A stretch of DNA of 64,000 nt from Aliivibrio finisterrensis_A (GCF_004167675.1 NZ_SEZQ01000004.1), one strand, 5' to 3'; shown: positions 42,932 through 53,718, numbered from the stretch's first letter. Made by a program: numbers and translations. Notes: a model not told the origin generated them from the sequence alone.

Positions 42932-44440
42932 TTGAAAATTAAACGATTTTTTGCAAAAGACATGCGTTCAGCTCTAGTTCAAGTAAAAGAAGAACTAGGC
43001 GTAGATGCAGTCATTATGTCAAATAAAAAAGTAACCGGCGGTATTGAAATCGTAGCTGCGATTGATCCGAGTGCATCATCACATACAGCACAAACTCCTG
43101 CGCCTCGTCAAATAGCAGAAGATAAAGTGAATGTAGGCAAAGGGTCGATGACACGACGTTTTGCAAACATGATTAAACAATACGGTTCAAATGGTGCCTC
43201 AGCGGACGCTGAGCCAGTAAAAGTTGAGAGAGAAGAAGATAGCTTAGCTGCATTATTGAAACGTCAGTCGAAGTTTCAAGGGCAAGCTCAACCTCAGTCT
43301 CAATTACCAAATACGAATTCTCATTCATATGGTTCATTGAGTAGATCTTCAGCAAAACTTGATACATCAGAGATGACTCGTGCGATTCAAAATAATCCAA
43401 ATTTAGCGCACCTTATTTCTGATGATCCAATAAAAGTCCGAGAAGACCGAGTGCAACCTCGATTAGATCCTTCTCGTTACGAAAAAGGCCGTCGTTCATC
43501 AAATGAATCAAATGAAGATTTAGAACATATGCGTTCAGAAATGTCGTCTATTCGTCGTCTTTTAGAGCATCAGGTATCAGGCTTGATGTGGCAAGAAGTC
43601 GAGCGACGTGAACCATTACGCGCAATGTTAATTAAACGTCTGGAAAGAATGGGTTTATCGGCAGAGCTTGCAGATCAATTAGCTTGTTATATACCAGAAA
43701 ATACGCCACCAAAAGATGCATGGTCAGCATTATTAAAATTACTTGCAGAACAAATCCCTACAGCAAAAGTAGATACCTTATCTCGTGGTGGAATTGTTGC
43801 GCTTCTTGGCCCTACCGGTGTTGGTAAAACAACCACTATTGCTAAGTTAGCAGCAAGAGCTGCAATGGAATACGGACCAGACCAAGTTGCTTTAGTTACA
43901 ACGGATACTTTCCGTATTGGTGCACAAGAGCAATTGGCTATTTATGGTCGTATCATGGGTTGCCCTGTACGTATCGCAAAAGATGCTGATGAATTGGCAT
44001 CGGTACTATATCAATTACGTAATCGTCGTTTAGTGTTAGTTGATACTGCAGGTATGGGACAGCGAGATGTTCGATTAACAGAACAACTTGATACATTAAT
44101 GGAAAACAGTGGCTCTGAGATCAGCAGCTATTTAGTGATGCCTGCGACGGCACAGCGTCAAGTACTGCAAGAGACGATTGATCACTTTAAACGCATCCCA
44201 TTATCGGGTTGTATTTTAAGTAAGATTGATGAATCACTAAGTTTAGGTGAATTAATCAGCGTAACCATAGAAAATGGCTTACCAATAGCTTACATTGCAA
44301 ATGGGCAACGTGTACCTGAAGATATTGTTTTAGCTCAACCTAAATACTTAGTAGCAAAAGCAAATGAATTACTAGAAAAATCGACGGAAAAGGACCCTCA
44401 TTTCTGGAATAGCGACATGCCAGAGGCAGATAACTTATGA
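42932..44440 (+). CDS. flhF: Polar flagellar placement GTPase FlhF
   Basis: 502 residues from TTG 42932, supported by AGGAA seven bases upstream and the canonical N-terminus MKIKRFFAKDMRSALVQVKE. SRP-type GTPase: a basic/polar linker (about 55-210), then an NG domain with P-loop GPTGVGKTTT (about 293-302), DTFRIGAQEQL and LVDTAGMG. FlhF marks the pole for flagellar assembly and promotes flagellar number. The rare TTG start may keep its level low. It overlaps flhG by four bases (ATGA). Confidence 0.97.
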   Translation: MKIKRFFAKDMRSALVQVKEELGVDAVIMSNKKVTGGIEIVAAIDPSASSHTAQTPAPRQIAEDKVNVGKGSMTRRFANMIKQYGSNGASADAEPVKVEREEDSLAALLKRQSKFQGQAQPQSQLPNTNSHSYGSLSRSSAKLDTSEMTRAIQNNPNLAHLISDDPIKVREDRVQPRLDPSRYEKGRRSSNESNEDLEHMRSEMSSIRRLLEHQVSGLMWQEVERREPLRAMLIKRLERMGLSAELADQLACYIPENTPPKDAWSALLKLLAEQIPTAKVDTLSRGGIVALLGPTGVGKTTTIAKLAARAAMEYGPDQVALVTTDTFRIGAQEQLAIYGRIMGCPVRIAKDADELASVLYQLRNRRLVLVDTAGMGQRDVRLTEQLDTLMENSGSEISSYLVMPATAQRQVLQETIDHFKRIPLSGCILSKIDESLSLGELISVTIENGLPIAYIANGQRVPEDIVLAQPKYLVAKANELLEKSTEKDPHFWNSDMPEADNL

Positions 44441-45327
44441 TTGATAATAATATATACGATCAGGCTAGTGGATTACGACGACTGACTCAACCGACACTAA
44501 CAAAAGTAGTAGCGGTAACAGGAGGTAAAGGCGGCGTAGGTAAAACAAATGTAACACTTAATTTAGCGTTATCACTTGCTCAACAGGGAAAGAAAGTGAT
44601 GGTGTTGGATGGTGATTTAGGCTTAGCTAATATTGATATAATGCTAGGCATTCGCACAAATAAAAATTTAGGTCATGTTTTAGATGGTGAGTGCGAATTA
44701 GCAGATATCATTGTTGAAGGCCCATACGGTGTCAAACTTATTCCTGCCACTTCTGGTTCTAAATCGATGGCAGAGCTTAGTCCTGCGCAACATGCAGGGC
44801 TTATTCGTGCTTTTAGCAGCTTAGAAGAAGATATTGATGTACTATTAATTGATACCGCTGCTGGTATATCGGATATGGTAACTAGCTTCGCGCGCGCAGC
44901 ACAAGATGTACTTGTGGTTGTTTGTGATGAGCCTACTTCTATTACTGATGCTTATGCTCTTATTAAGCTATTAAGTCGTGAACATAACGTACAACGCTTT
45001 AAAATTGTGGCGAACATGGTAAGAAGTTACCGTGAAGGTCGTGAATTATTTGCGAAACTAACGCTAGTAACAGATCGCTTTTTATCTGCAAATATGGAAT
45101 TAGTGGCTTGTATACCACTTGATGAAAAAGTGCGTTTAGCTGTTAGAAAACAGAAGGTCGTTGTTGATGCTTATCCTCGCTCACCTGCTGCACTAGCGAT
45201 GAAATCGTTAGCAAATAAAGTAGTGACTTGGCCAGTACCGAAAGCGCCAAGTGGCCATTTAGAATTCTTTGTTGAGAAATTACTACGAACTGAAAAGAGA
45301 AGTGAAGCAGAGGACGACTATGTCTGA
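44437..45327 (+). CDS. flhG: Flagellar number regulator FlhG (FleN, MinD-like ATPase)
   Basis: 296 residues. MinD/ParA family with deviant Walker A GGKGGVGKTN (29-38), DGDLGLANIDIMLG and DTAAGISDMV. FlhG restrains flagellar number by opposing FlhF and inhibiting FlrA/FleQ-type regulators. The N-terminal stretch QASGLRRLTQP holds the DQAxxLR-like motif that stimulates FlhF GTPase activity. Overlaps both flhF (4 bases) and fliA (8 bases), so the three are coupled. Confidence 0.96.
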   Translation: MIDNNIYDQASGLRRLTQPTLTKVVAVTGGKGGVGKTNVTLNLALSLAQQGKKVMVLDGDLGLANIDIMLGIRTNKNLGHVLDGECELADIIVEGPYGVKLIPATSGSKSMAELSPAQHAGLIRAFSSLEEDIDVLLIDTAAGISDMVTSFARAAQDVLVVVCDEPTSITDAYALIKLLSREHNVQRFKIVANMVRSYREGRELFAKLTLVTDRFLSANMELVACIPLDEKVRLAVRKQKVVVDAYPRSPAALAMKSLANKVVTWPVPKAPSGHLEFFVEKLLRTEKRSEAEDDYV

Positions 45328-46051
45328 TGGCTTAACTTACGATCATAAAGGCAATGTGAATAGTCAGAAGGCATTTATAGAGCGTTATTCTGATTTAGTA
45401 AAACGCATTGCTCACCACTTAATGGCAAGATTGCCAGCAAGCGTGTTAGTGGATGACCTTATTCAGGCTGGTATGATCGGTCTGTTAGAGGCTCAGCAAA
45501 ATTATGACGGCAGTAAAGGCGCAAGTTTTGAAACTTACGCTGGTATCCGAATTCGAGGTTCAATGTTGGATGAAATCCGACGTGGTGACTGGGTTCCTCG
45601 CTCTGTTCATAAAAATAGTCGGATGATAAATTCAGCAATTAAAGAGCTTGAAGCTAAACTTTCTCGTGATCCGACCGATAAAGAGATAGCAGAACATCTA
45701 GAATTACCTTTAGATCAGTATTATCAGATACTTAATGATGTAAATTGCGGTAAACTAGTTGGCATGGAAGATTTAGGTGTTTCGGATGATGTCATCACAA
45801 CAGAAGAACAAGCCGATGATAATATTCCATTTCAAGGCGTTGCCGACGAACACTTCAGAGTTGCTCTGGTGGAAGCGATTAAAACGCTTCCTGAAAGAGA
45901 AGCTCTGGTTTTATCTCTTTATTATGATGAAGAGTTAAACCTTAAAGAAATTGGTGCGGTTATTGGTGTCAGCGAATCTCGTGTCAGCCAAATCCACAGC
46001 CAATCAATGCAACGACTACGGGCCAAGTTATCAACTTGGACAGTAGAATAA
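45320..46051 (+). CDS. fliA: Flagellar sigma factor FliA (sigma-28)
   Basis: 243 residues from ATG 45320, with AGAGG just upstream inside flhG. Region 2 (IAHHLMARLPASVLVDDLIQ, FETYAGIRIRGSMLDEIRRG), region 3 and region 4 (LKEIGAVIGVSESRVSQIHS) are all present. FliA transcribes late genes such as flaB, flaC and flaD in this window. The upstream reading frame (17 more codons from 45269) lies inside flhG and lacks support. Confidence 0.97.
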   Translation: MSDGLTYDHKGNVNSQKAFIERYSDLVKRIAHHLMARLPASVLVDDLIQAGMIGLLEAQQNYDGSKGASFETYAGIRIRGSMLDEIRRGDWVPRSVHKNSRMINSAIKELEAKLSRDPTDKEIAEHLELPLDQYYQILNDVNCGKLVGMEDLGVSDDVITTEEQADDNIPFQGVADEHFRVALVEAIKTLPEREALVLSLYYDEELNLKEIGAVIGVSESRVSQIHSQSMQRLRAKLSTWTVE

Positions 46052-46087
46052 TTAAATCCCGTTACTTTGCCCTCACTGGAGGCGATT

Positions 46088-46468
46088 TTGAATAAAAACA
46101 TGAAGATCCTTATTGTTGACGACTTCTCAACAATGCGACGTATTGTAAAAAACTTATTACGTGACCTAGGTTTTAACAACACCCAAGAAGCGGATGATGG
46201 TTTAACAGCATTACCACTACTTAAAAAAGGTGGTTTTGACTTTGTTGTAACCGATTGGAATATGCCAGGAATGCAAGGGATCGACTTGCTAAAAACGATT
46301 CGTGCCGATGACGAATTAAAACATTTGCCAGTGTTAATGATCACAGCTGAAGCGAAACGTGAGCAGATCATTGAAGCGGCTCAAGCTGGTGTTAATGGTT
46401 ACATTGTTAAACCATTTACAGCTGCAACATTAAAAGAAAAGTTAGACAAAATTTTTGACCGTTTATAA
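46088..46468 (+). CDS. cheY: Chemotaxis response regulator CheY
   Basis: 126 residues from TTG 46088, five bases after a strong GGAGG. In-frame ATG 46100 is 17 bases from it, too far for good initiation, and the frame upstream reads CTG GAG GCG, so the MEAIL start used for some vibrio CheY proteins has no start codon here. Acidic pair at 11-12, phospho-acceptor Asp56 (VVTDWNMPG), Thr/Lys switch residues in MITAEAKRE and YIVKPF. CheY-P binds FliM to reverse rotation. Confidence 0.96.
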   Translation: MNKNMKILIVDDFSTMRRIVKNLLRDLGFNNTQEADDGLTALPLLKKGGFDFVVTDWNMPGMQGIDLLKTIRADDELKHLPVLMITAEAKREQIIEAAQAGVNGYIVKPFTAATLKEKLDKIFDRL

Positions 46469-46501
46469 ATGAATGTTGCGCAGTAAAGGATTAGCAATAA
46501 G

Positions 46502-47218
46502 ATGATTTCATTAACTGATGCCAAAGAGCTTGTTGCTTTATTAGAAGCAGGTAAGCAAGAAGAAGCGGATCAAATCGTTGCATCATTAGCGCTTGCTAGT
46601 GAACCTCAGATGCTTCAAGAGATTGGTTCTTTAACTCGTGATCTTCATGAGTCATTAAAGAATTTTAAGCTGGATCACCGAGTTGTTGCTATCGCTAATG
46701 ATGAGATCCCAGATGCACGTGATCGTTTGCAATATGTGATTGATAAGACTGAAATGGCAGCCAATAAAACAATGGATGCTGTTGACCGTTCATTTCCTAT
46801 TGCTGACGAGTTGCATGAGGGGCTACTTCAAGTACGTCCTCAATGGAACAGTTTAATGAAAGGCAGAATTGAGCTTACTCAATTCAAAACGTTATATCAT
46901 AACATTGATGGTCTACTTACTCAAGTTGAAGGGAATAGCTCAGAACTACGTAATGAGCTGACTAACATCTTGATGGCGCAAGATTTTCAAGACCTTACCG
47001 GTCAAATTATTAAACGAGTAATTACGTTAGTTCAAGAAGTTGAAGACCGATTGGTTGATATTTTGACTTTGTTTAAAGTAGAAGATCGACTTGGTGAACA
47101 AGACGAACTTAATAAACCTTCTCAAGCTGAAGGTCCTATTTTAAACCCACATGAACGTGAAGATGCTGTTGCATCTCAAGATGACGTTGATGACCTATTA
47201 GCCAGTCTAGGATTTTAG
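46502..47218 (+). CDS. cheZ: CheY-P phosphatase CheZ
   Basis: 238 residues. Long four-helix-bundle protein with the active segment LMAQDFQDLTGQIIKRVITL (about 158-177, containing the catalytic Gln) and a C-terminal CheY-P-binding tail, DVDDLLASLGF. Acts in the cytoplasm to end the CheY signal. Part of the cheYZAB run. Confidence 0.97.
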   Translation: MISLTDAKELVALLEAGKQEEADQIVASLALASEPQMLQEIGSLTRDLHESLKNFKLDHRVVAIANDEIPDARDRLQYVIDKTEMAANKTMDAVDRSFPIADELHEGLLQVRPQWNSLMKGRIELTQFKTLYHNIDGLLTQVEGNSSELRNELTNILMAQDFQDLTGQIIKRVITLVQEVEDRLVDILTLFKVEDRLGEQDELNKPSQAEGPILNPHEREDAVASQDDVDDLLASLGF

Positions 47219-47227
47219 AGGAACATT

Positions 47228-49417
47228 ATGAGCTTTGAAATGGATGAAGACATCCTGCAAGATTTCTTAATTGAAGCAGGAGAAATTCTTGAGCTACTTT
47301 CTGAACAATTAGTTGAATTAGAACAACGTCCTGATGATTCTGATTTATTAAATGCTATTTTCCGTGGTTTCCATACTGTCAAAGGGGGCGCTGGTTTCCT
47401 TTCATTAACAGAACTTGTTGATGCATGTCATGGTGCTGAAAATGTGTTCGACATTCTTAGAACGGGTAAGCGTAAAGTTACTTCTGAATTAATGGACACC
47501 ATTTTAGAAACTCTTGATAGCGTAAACGTAATGTTCAACGCAGTTCAAAATGGTCAAGCAGTAGAACCTGCTGAACAACGATTATTGGATCTGCTTCATC
47601 ACTTAAGCAAGCCTGCAACCGAAGGTGAAATAGCTGCAGCAACAATAGAAGTTGCGGCTCCAGTTGTTGAAGCTATTATTCCTCAAGAGGCTGTTGTTGA
47701 AAGCAATATTCATGATTCGGTAGATGATATTACTGAAGATGAATTTGAAAAATTATTAGATGAATTGCATGGCAAAGGTGCAGCACCATCAAGTACTTCT
47801 TCTGCTTCGGCTCCAGCAGCTCCAGCACCAGTGACTCCAGCAATAGATACTGCAGCTGATGGAGACATTACTGATGATGAATTTGAACGTCTACTTGATG
47901 AGCTTCATGGTTCGGGTAAAAGTCCAACCAATTCAACAACAGCACCAACAACACCAGTAGTACCAACTGCTAATACTCAATCTGTTGATGAAGTATTGGC
48001 TGGTGATGCTGATCTTATGAGTGATGACGAGTTTGAAAAACTGTTAGATCAACTGCATGGTTCAGGTAAAGGACCAACAGATGAAGAACTTGATCAAGCA
48101 GTAAAACCAGCGGCAGCAATGACTCCTGCAGCGGTAGTTCAAGAAGCACCAACGCGAACGACTGCCCCTGCACCAACAAGAACTCAAGCTCCAGAAGCAA
48201 AACCTGTAGCAAAAGCTCCTGCTAAACCACAGTCTAAGCCTCAAGCGGAAAGCACGGTTCGTGTTGATACATCAACGCTTGATAACATCATGAATATGGT
48301 GGGTGAGTTAGTTCTTGTTCGTAACCGTTTAGTCAGTTTAGGTTTGAATAGCAATGACGAAGAAATGTCAAAAGCGGTTTCAAACCTTGATGTTGTTACT
48401 GCTGATATTCAAGGCGCAGTAATGAAAACTCGCATGCAACCGATCAAGAAAGTATTTGGTCGTTTCCCGCGAGTCGTACGTGATTTAGCGCGTACATTGA
48501 AAAAAGACATCGTGCTAGAAATGCGTGGTGAAGAAACAGATTTAGATAAAAACTTGGTTGAAGCGCTTGCCGATCCACTGATTCACTTAGTGCGTAACTC
48601 TGTGGACCATGGTATAGAAATGCCTGATGTACGTGAGAAATCAGGTAAAGAACGTACAGGTAAAGTGATTCTATCTGCCTCTCAAGAAGGTGATCATATT
48701 CTACTTAGCATCATCGATGATGGTGGCGGTATGGATGCAGATAAACTTCGTGATATCGCGGTAAATCGTGGCCTAATGGATAACGATGCAGCATCACGCT
48801 TAACCAATAAAGAGTGTTATAACTTGATTTTTGCACCAGGCTTTTCAACTAAGACTGAGATCTCAGATATCTCTGGTCGTGGTGTAGGCATGGACGTTGT
48901 GAAAACAGCGATTAATCAGTTAAATGGTTCAATCGATATTGACTCAAATATGGGTGAAGGCACTAAAATTGTCATTAAAGTGCCACTAACGTTAGCAATA
49001 TTACCGACCTTAATGGTTGGCGTTGCTAATCAACCATTTGCCTTGCCATTAGCAAGTGTGAATGAGATTTTCCATCTTGATCTATCGAAAACAAACATGG
49101 TTGATGGCCAACTAACGACAATTGTTCGTGAAAAGTCGATTCCATTGTTCTACTTACAAGATTGGTTAGTTCCGGGTTCTCGTCAAACAGAACGTCAAGG
49201 ATTAGGCCATGTTGTTATTATTCAATTAGGTGCTCAACGAGTTGGTTTTGTTGTCGATACCTTAATTGGTCAAGAAGAAGTTGTTATTAAGCCGCTTGAT
49301 GAATTATTGCAAGGCACGCCAGGAATGGCGGGTGCAACCATTACTTCTGATGGTCATATTGCATTGATCCTTGATGTTCCAAATTTGCTTAAGCGTTACG
49401 CTGTTCGCATGCGTTAA
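47228..49417 (+). CDS. cheA: Chemotaxis histidine kinase CheA
   Basis: 729 residues. HPt domain with phospho-accepting His49 (FRGFHTVKGGAGFL), dimerisation, ATPase (NSVDHGIEMPDVR, DDGGGMDADKLRD, GRGVGMDVVK) and CheW-like regulatory domains. The stretch between HPt and dimerisation domains (about 160-340) has no typical P2 domain; instead there are three copies of an acidic element, EDEFEKLLDELHG-like, at about 167-184, 213-230 and 262-279, in Pro/Ala/Thr-rich linker. AGAGGAA ribosome site. Confidence 0.97.
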   Translation: MSFEMDEDILQDFLIEAGEILELLSEQLVELEQRPDDSDLLNAIFRGFHTVKGGAGFLSLTELVDACHGAENVFDILRTGKRKVTSELMDTILETLDSVNVMFNAVQNGQAVEPAEQRLLDLLHHLSKPATEGEIAAATIEVAAPVVEAIIPQEAVVESNIHDSVDDITEDEFEKLLDELHGKGAAPSSTSSASAPAAPAPVTPAIDTAADGDITDDEFERLLDELHGSGKSPTNSTTAPTTPVVPTANTQSVDEVLAGDADLMSDDEFEKLLDQLHGSGKGPTDEELDQAVKPAAAMTPAAVVQEAPTRTTAPAPTRTQAPEAKPVAKAPAKPQSKPQAESTVRVDTSTLDNIMNMVGELVLVRNRLVSLGLNSNDEEMSKAVSNLDVVTADIQGAVMKTRMQPIKKVFGRFPRVVRDLARTLKKDIVLEMRGEETDLDKNLVEALADPLIHLVRNSVDHGIEMPDVREKSGKERTGKVILSASQEGDHILLSIIDDGGGMDADKLRDIAVNRGLMDNDAASRLTNKECYNLIFAPGFSTKTEISDISGRGVGMDVVKTAINQLNGSIDIDSNMGEGTKIVIKVPLTLAILPTLMVGVANQPFALPLASVNEIFHLDLSKTNMVDGQLTTIVREKSIPLFYLQDWLVPGSRQTERQGLGHVVIIQLGAQRVGFVVDTLIGQEEVVIKPLDELLQGTPGMAGATITSDGHIALILDVPNLLKRYAVRMR

Positions 49418-49432
49418 TGCACAAGGATACAC

Positions 49433-50566
49433 ATGGCAATAAAAGTATTAGTTGTAGATGATTCTAGTTTTTTTCGTCGCAGAGTAAGTGAAATCATTAA
49501 TGCCGATCCTCGTCTTGAAGTTATCGACGTGGCTGTTAATGGTAAAGAAGCGGTAGAAAAAGCAAAATTATTGAAACCAGATGTCATTACTATGGACATT
49601 GAGATGCCTGTCATGGACGGCATCTCAGCAGTAAGAGAAATCATGAAGGCTTGCCCAACGCCAACCTTGATGTTTTCCTCTCTTACCCATGACGGCGCAA
49701 AAGCAACATTGGATGCATTAGACGCAGGTGCTTTGGACTTCTTACCTAAGAAATTTGAAGACATTGCTCGTAATAGAGATGAAGCCGTTAGTTTATTGCA
49801 AAAGCGTATTGCTGAAATTGCTCGTAAAAAATTGTTTATGCGTCGTCCATCGGTGACAGCGCAGACAACGCAAACGACAACGTCAACAGTTCGTCCTACT
49901 ATTCGTGCTACAGCATCAACGGTAGCGCCTGCTAAAAGTGCACCTGTTGCACCGGTAGCAGTCGCGCAGCGCTTTAAGGCAACCGGTAAAAAATATCAGT
50001 TAACCGCAATTGGGACTTCAACGGGAGGTCCTGTTGCATTACAAAAGATATTGACGGCAATCCCTGCTAATTACCCGCATCCGATTATTTTAGTTCAGCA
50101 TATGCCTGCAACATTTACTGCAGCATTTGCGGCTCGTTTAAATAATTTGTGTAAGATCCAAGTGAAAGAAGCAGAGGATGGTGATGTATTAAAGCCAGGC
50201 TGTGCGTACCTTGCTCCGGGTGGTTTACAGATGATGATTGATGGTCGTCCAGGCTCTTCTCGTTTGAAGATTTTAGACGGCGGTGAGCGCATGAACTACA
50301 AACCTTGCGTGGATGTTACTTTTGGGTCTGCCGCTAAAGTGTATGGTGATAAAGTACTTTCAATGATCTTAACTGGAATGGGTGCTGATGGCCGTGAAGG
50401 CTGCCGAATGCTCAAAGCCGCAGGAGCAACCATTTGGTCTCAAGATGAGCAAAGTTGTGTTGTTTATGGTATGCCTCAAGCAATTGATAAAGCAGGCTTA
50501 TCGTCAGAAAGTTTACCTCTAGAACGCGTAGCTGAAAGAATGCTCGTGGAAGTTGGATTGAAGTAG
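49433..50566 (+). CDS. cheB: Chemoreceptor methylesterase CheB
   Basis: 377 residues. Receiver domain with Asp55 (VITMDIEMPVMDG), a Thr/Ala/Pro-rich linker (about 140-185) and a C-terminal esterase domain with catalytic serine in AIGTSTGGPVAL, the His in LVQHMPATFT and the Asp in LTGMGADGREG. Removes receptor methyl groups added by CheR. Same run as cheA. Confidence 0.97.
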   Translation: MAIKVLVVDDSSFFRRRVSEIINADPRLEVIDVAVNGKEAVEKAKLLKPDVITMDIEMPVMDGISAVREIMKACPTPTLMFSSLTHDGAKATLDALDAGALDFLPKKFEDIARNRDEAVSLLQKRIAEIARKKLFMRRPSVTAQTTQTTTSTVRPTIRATASTVAPAKSAPVAPVAVAQRFKATGKKYQLTAIGTSTGGPVALQKILTAIPANYPHPIILVQHMPATFTAAFAARLNNLCKIQVKEAEDGDVLKPGCAYLAPGGLQMMIDGRPGSSRLKILDGGERMNYKPCVDVTFGSAAKVYGDKVLSMILTGMGADGREGCRMLKAAGATIWSQDEQSCVVYGMPQAIDKAGLSSESLPLERVAERMLVEVGLK

Positions 50567-50576
50567 GAAAAGTATA

Positions 50577-51343
50577 ATGGTTGTCTGGAGCATAGCGAAC
50601 CAGAAAGGTGGTGTTGGTAAAACAACAACAACGATTACATTAGCTGGTTTATTGAACCAGCGAGGTAAGCGTGTCCTAATGGTGGATACTGATCCGCATG
50701 GTTCGTTGACTACTTATCTTGGCTATGACTCTGATGACTTGCCTTGCAGCTTATTTGAATTATTTCAACTGCCGACAATTAATAAAGCCACTGTTTCTCC
50801 GTTTGTATTAAAAAGTGACATTCCAGGGTTAGATATTATTCCTGCTCATATGTCTCTAGCCACTCTTGACCGCGTAATGGGCAACCGTAGTGGGATGGGG
50901 TTAGTACTAAAAAGAGCATTGGCGGCATTAAAAGATGAATATGACTATGTATTGATTGATTGCCCTCCTATATTAGGGGTAATGATGGTTAATGCATTAG
51001 CAGCAAGTACTCGAATACTGATCCCAGTTCAAACAGAATTTCTAGCCATGAAAGGGCTAGAGCGAATGATGCGAACGTTAACGATAATGCAAAGAAATAA
51101 GCCTTCTCGTTTTGATGTTACTATTATTCCAACTATGTACGATAAGCGTACTAACGCGTCACTACAAACGTTAATGGATCTAAAGTCGACCTATTCAGAT
51201 CAAGTGTGGGCATCCGCAGTTCCAATTGATACAAAGTTTAGAGACGCAAGTTTAAAAAGAATGCCGCCGTCATTTGTTTCATCAAATAGCCGTGGTGTTT
51301 TTGCATATAAAACGTTATTGAATTATCTAGAGAGATTAGCTTA

Positions 51344-51344
<1 letters not shown>
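50577..51344 (+). CDS. parC: ParA-like polar chemotaxis array ATPase ParC
   Basis: 255 residues, ParA/Soj family with Walker A QKGGVGKTTT (about 9-18) and LIDCPPILGVMMVNAL. In vibrios the ParA homologue in the che cluster, ParC, positions chemotaxis arrays at the old pole and sends them to the new pole. It precedes parP, and the two overlap by one base, exactly the ParC-ParP arrangement. It is distinct from the chromosomal ParA. Confidence 0.92.
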
Positions 51345-52450
<1,106 letters not shown>

Positions 52451-52478
52451 AATAACTCTAAGAGTACGAGGAAATAAG

Positions 52479-52973
52479 ATGTCTCAGGTTAATGAAGTAG
52501 AGATCCGTAAAGATCAAGTAAATGACGAAGTATTACAGTGGGTAACGTTTCAATTAGAAGAAGAAACTTACGGTATCAATGTAATGCAAGTACGTGAAGT
52601 ATTACGTCATACCGAAATTGCACCCGTTCCGGGCGCGCCAGATTACGTTCTAGGTATCATTAACCTTCGTGGTAATGTAGTCACTGTTATTGATACTCGT
52701 TCACGTTTTGGTCTAATGCAAGGTGAAATCACAGACAATACACGTATTATTGTGATCGAATCTGAGCGTCAAGTTATCGGTATCCTTGTTGATAGCGTGG
52801 CAGAAGTTGTATACTTACGTTCATCAGAGATTGACACAACGCCAAGTGTTGGTACGGAAGAAAGCGCTAAGTTCATCCAAGGCGTTAGCAACCGTGACGG
52901 CAAGTTACTTATCTTGGTTGACCTTAACAAACTTTTGTCTGAAGACGAATGGGATGACATGGCAAGCCTATAA
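52479..52973 (+). CDS. cheW: Chemotaxis coupling protein CheW
   Basis: 164 residues, single CheW domain: WVTFQLEEETYGINVMQVRE, VPGAPDYVLGIINLRGNVVT, VDSVAEVVYLRSSEID. It couples CheA to chemoreceptors. AGGAAA ribosome site. Its stop codon overlaps the start of the next gene (TAATG). Confidence 0.97.
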   Translation: MSQVNEVEIRKDQVNDEVLQWVTFQLEEETYGINVMQVREVLRHTEIAPVPGAPDYVLGIINLRGNVVTVIDTRSRFGLMQGEITDNTRIIVIESERQVIGILVDSVAEVVYLRSSEIDTTPSVGTEESAKFIQGVSNRDGKLLILVDLNKLLSEDEWDDMASL

Positions 52974-53434
52974 TGGTTGATATTTTAACTCAGCTCTCAG
53001 AGCTATTTGCAGCAACAGCAATGATCCTAGTGCTTGTGGTTTATGTTTTATTAAACCGTAAAAACAAGCAGTTAGAATTACAATTAACTCAGGCTCAGGC
53101 GCAAAACAAACAACTTCAAGATGAGCAACAAAAGCTACAAAAGCAATTTGTTGAATTCCGTACTGGCTCAATCAATTTGGGACAAAAAGTGGCGGAGATG
53201 ACTCAGTTAAGTCAACATTTTGATGACCGTTTAAATGAACTAGAAAATACAGATGCGGATAGCCGTTTGTATTCAAGAGCCAACAAATTGGTTCAGTTAG
53301 GCGCAGGAATCAATGAGTTGATGGAAGAATGTGAGTTGCCTAAAGCAGAAGCCGAGTTAATGATGTCTTTACAAGCCAAAATAGCAGCAGGTAAAGGCTC
53401 TATTCCACCATTACGATTAGAAGACGAAGAATAA
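52973..53434 (+). CDS. fipA: DUF2802 polar-flagellum protein FipA
   Basis: 153 residues. One N-terminal transmembrane helix (about 12-27, AATAMILVLVVYVLL), a Gln/Lys-rich coiled coil (about 30-100) and a C-terminal DUF2802 domain (about 85-145, DSRLYSRANKLVQLGAGINE). DUF2802 proteins next to cheW in polar flagellates have been described as FipA, which interacts with FlhF and helps place the flagellum at the pole. The call rests on domain and position. Overlaps cheW by one base; a terminator follows. Confidence 0.85.
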   Translation: MVDILTQLSELFAATAMILVLVVYVLLNRKNKQLELQLTQAQAQNKQLQDEQQKLQKQFVEFRTGSINLGQKVAEMTQLSQHFDDRLNELENTDADSRLYSRANKLVQLGAGINELMEECELPKAEAELMMSLQAKIAAGKGSIPPLRLEDEE

Positions 53435-53459
53435 CGGCTTTCTAATTGCAGAACACATA

Positions 53460-53486
53460 AAAGCTCCTCATTGAGGGGCTTTTTTT
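53460..53486 (+). terminator. Terminator of the flhA-che-fipA run
   Basis: AAAAGCTCCTC, loop ATT, GAGGGGCTTTT (eleven pairs with one G-T), then more T. It is the first good terminator on the plus strand after the flhA promoter. Confidence 0.92.
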
Positions 53487-53679
53487 ATTCACCTTATAGT
53501 ATATCGATCTGTAATTTAAAATAAACTAACCATTAAGTGGTATGCTATTTTTGTGTAAAGCAACTTATTGATACCCATACAAATATAAAGGAATTGATAA
53601 AGTGAAACGAACGGACATACTTATTTACTTATCTATCTAAATAGATTTGTTTTATATCTAAGTTTCCCAGTTTTTGCTG

Positions 53680-53688
53680 TGCTAGAAT
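53680..53688 (+). promoter_or_regulatory. Possible extended -10 promoter of the ccm operon
   Basis: TGCTAGAAT is an extended -10 element (TGnTAGAAT) 30 bases before ccmA. The -35 region (around 53660) is poor. The predicted start would leave a leader of about 25 bases. Confidence 0.4.
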
Positions 53689-53718
53689 GCCCCTAATATT
53701 TTTCAACAATAGATACTT

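Noticed and set aside
53602..53640. 12-codon ORF (GTG start, MKRTDILIYLSI) upstream of ccmA
   Set aside because: AGGA is ten bases from the GTG and it ends about 80 bases before ccmA with no coupled structure; too short to support.
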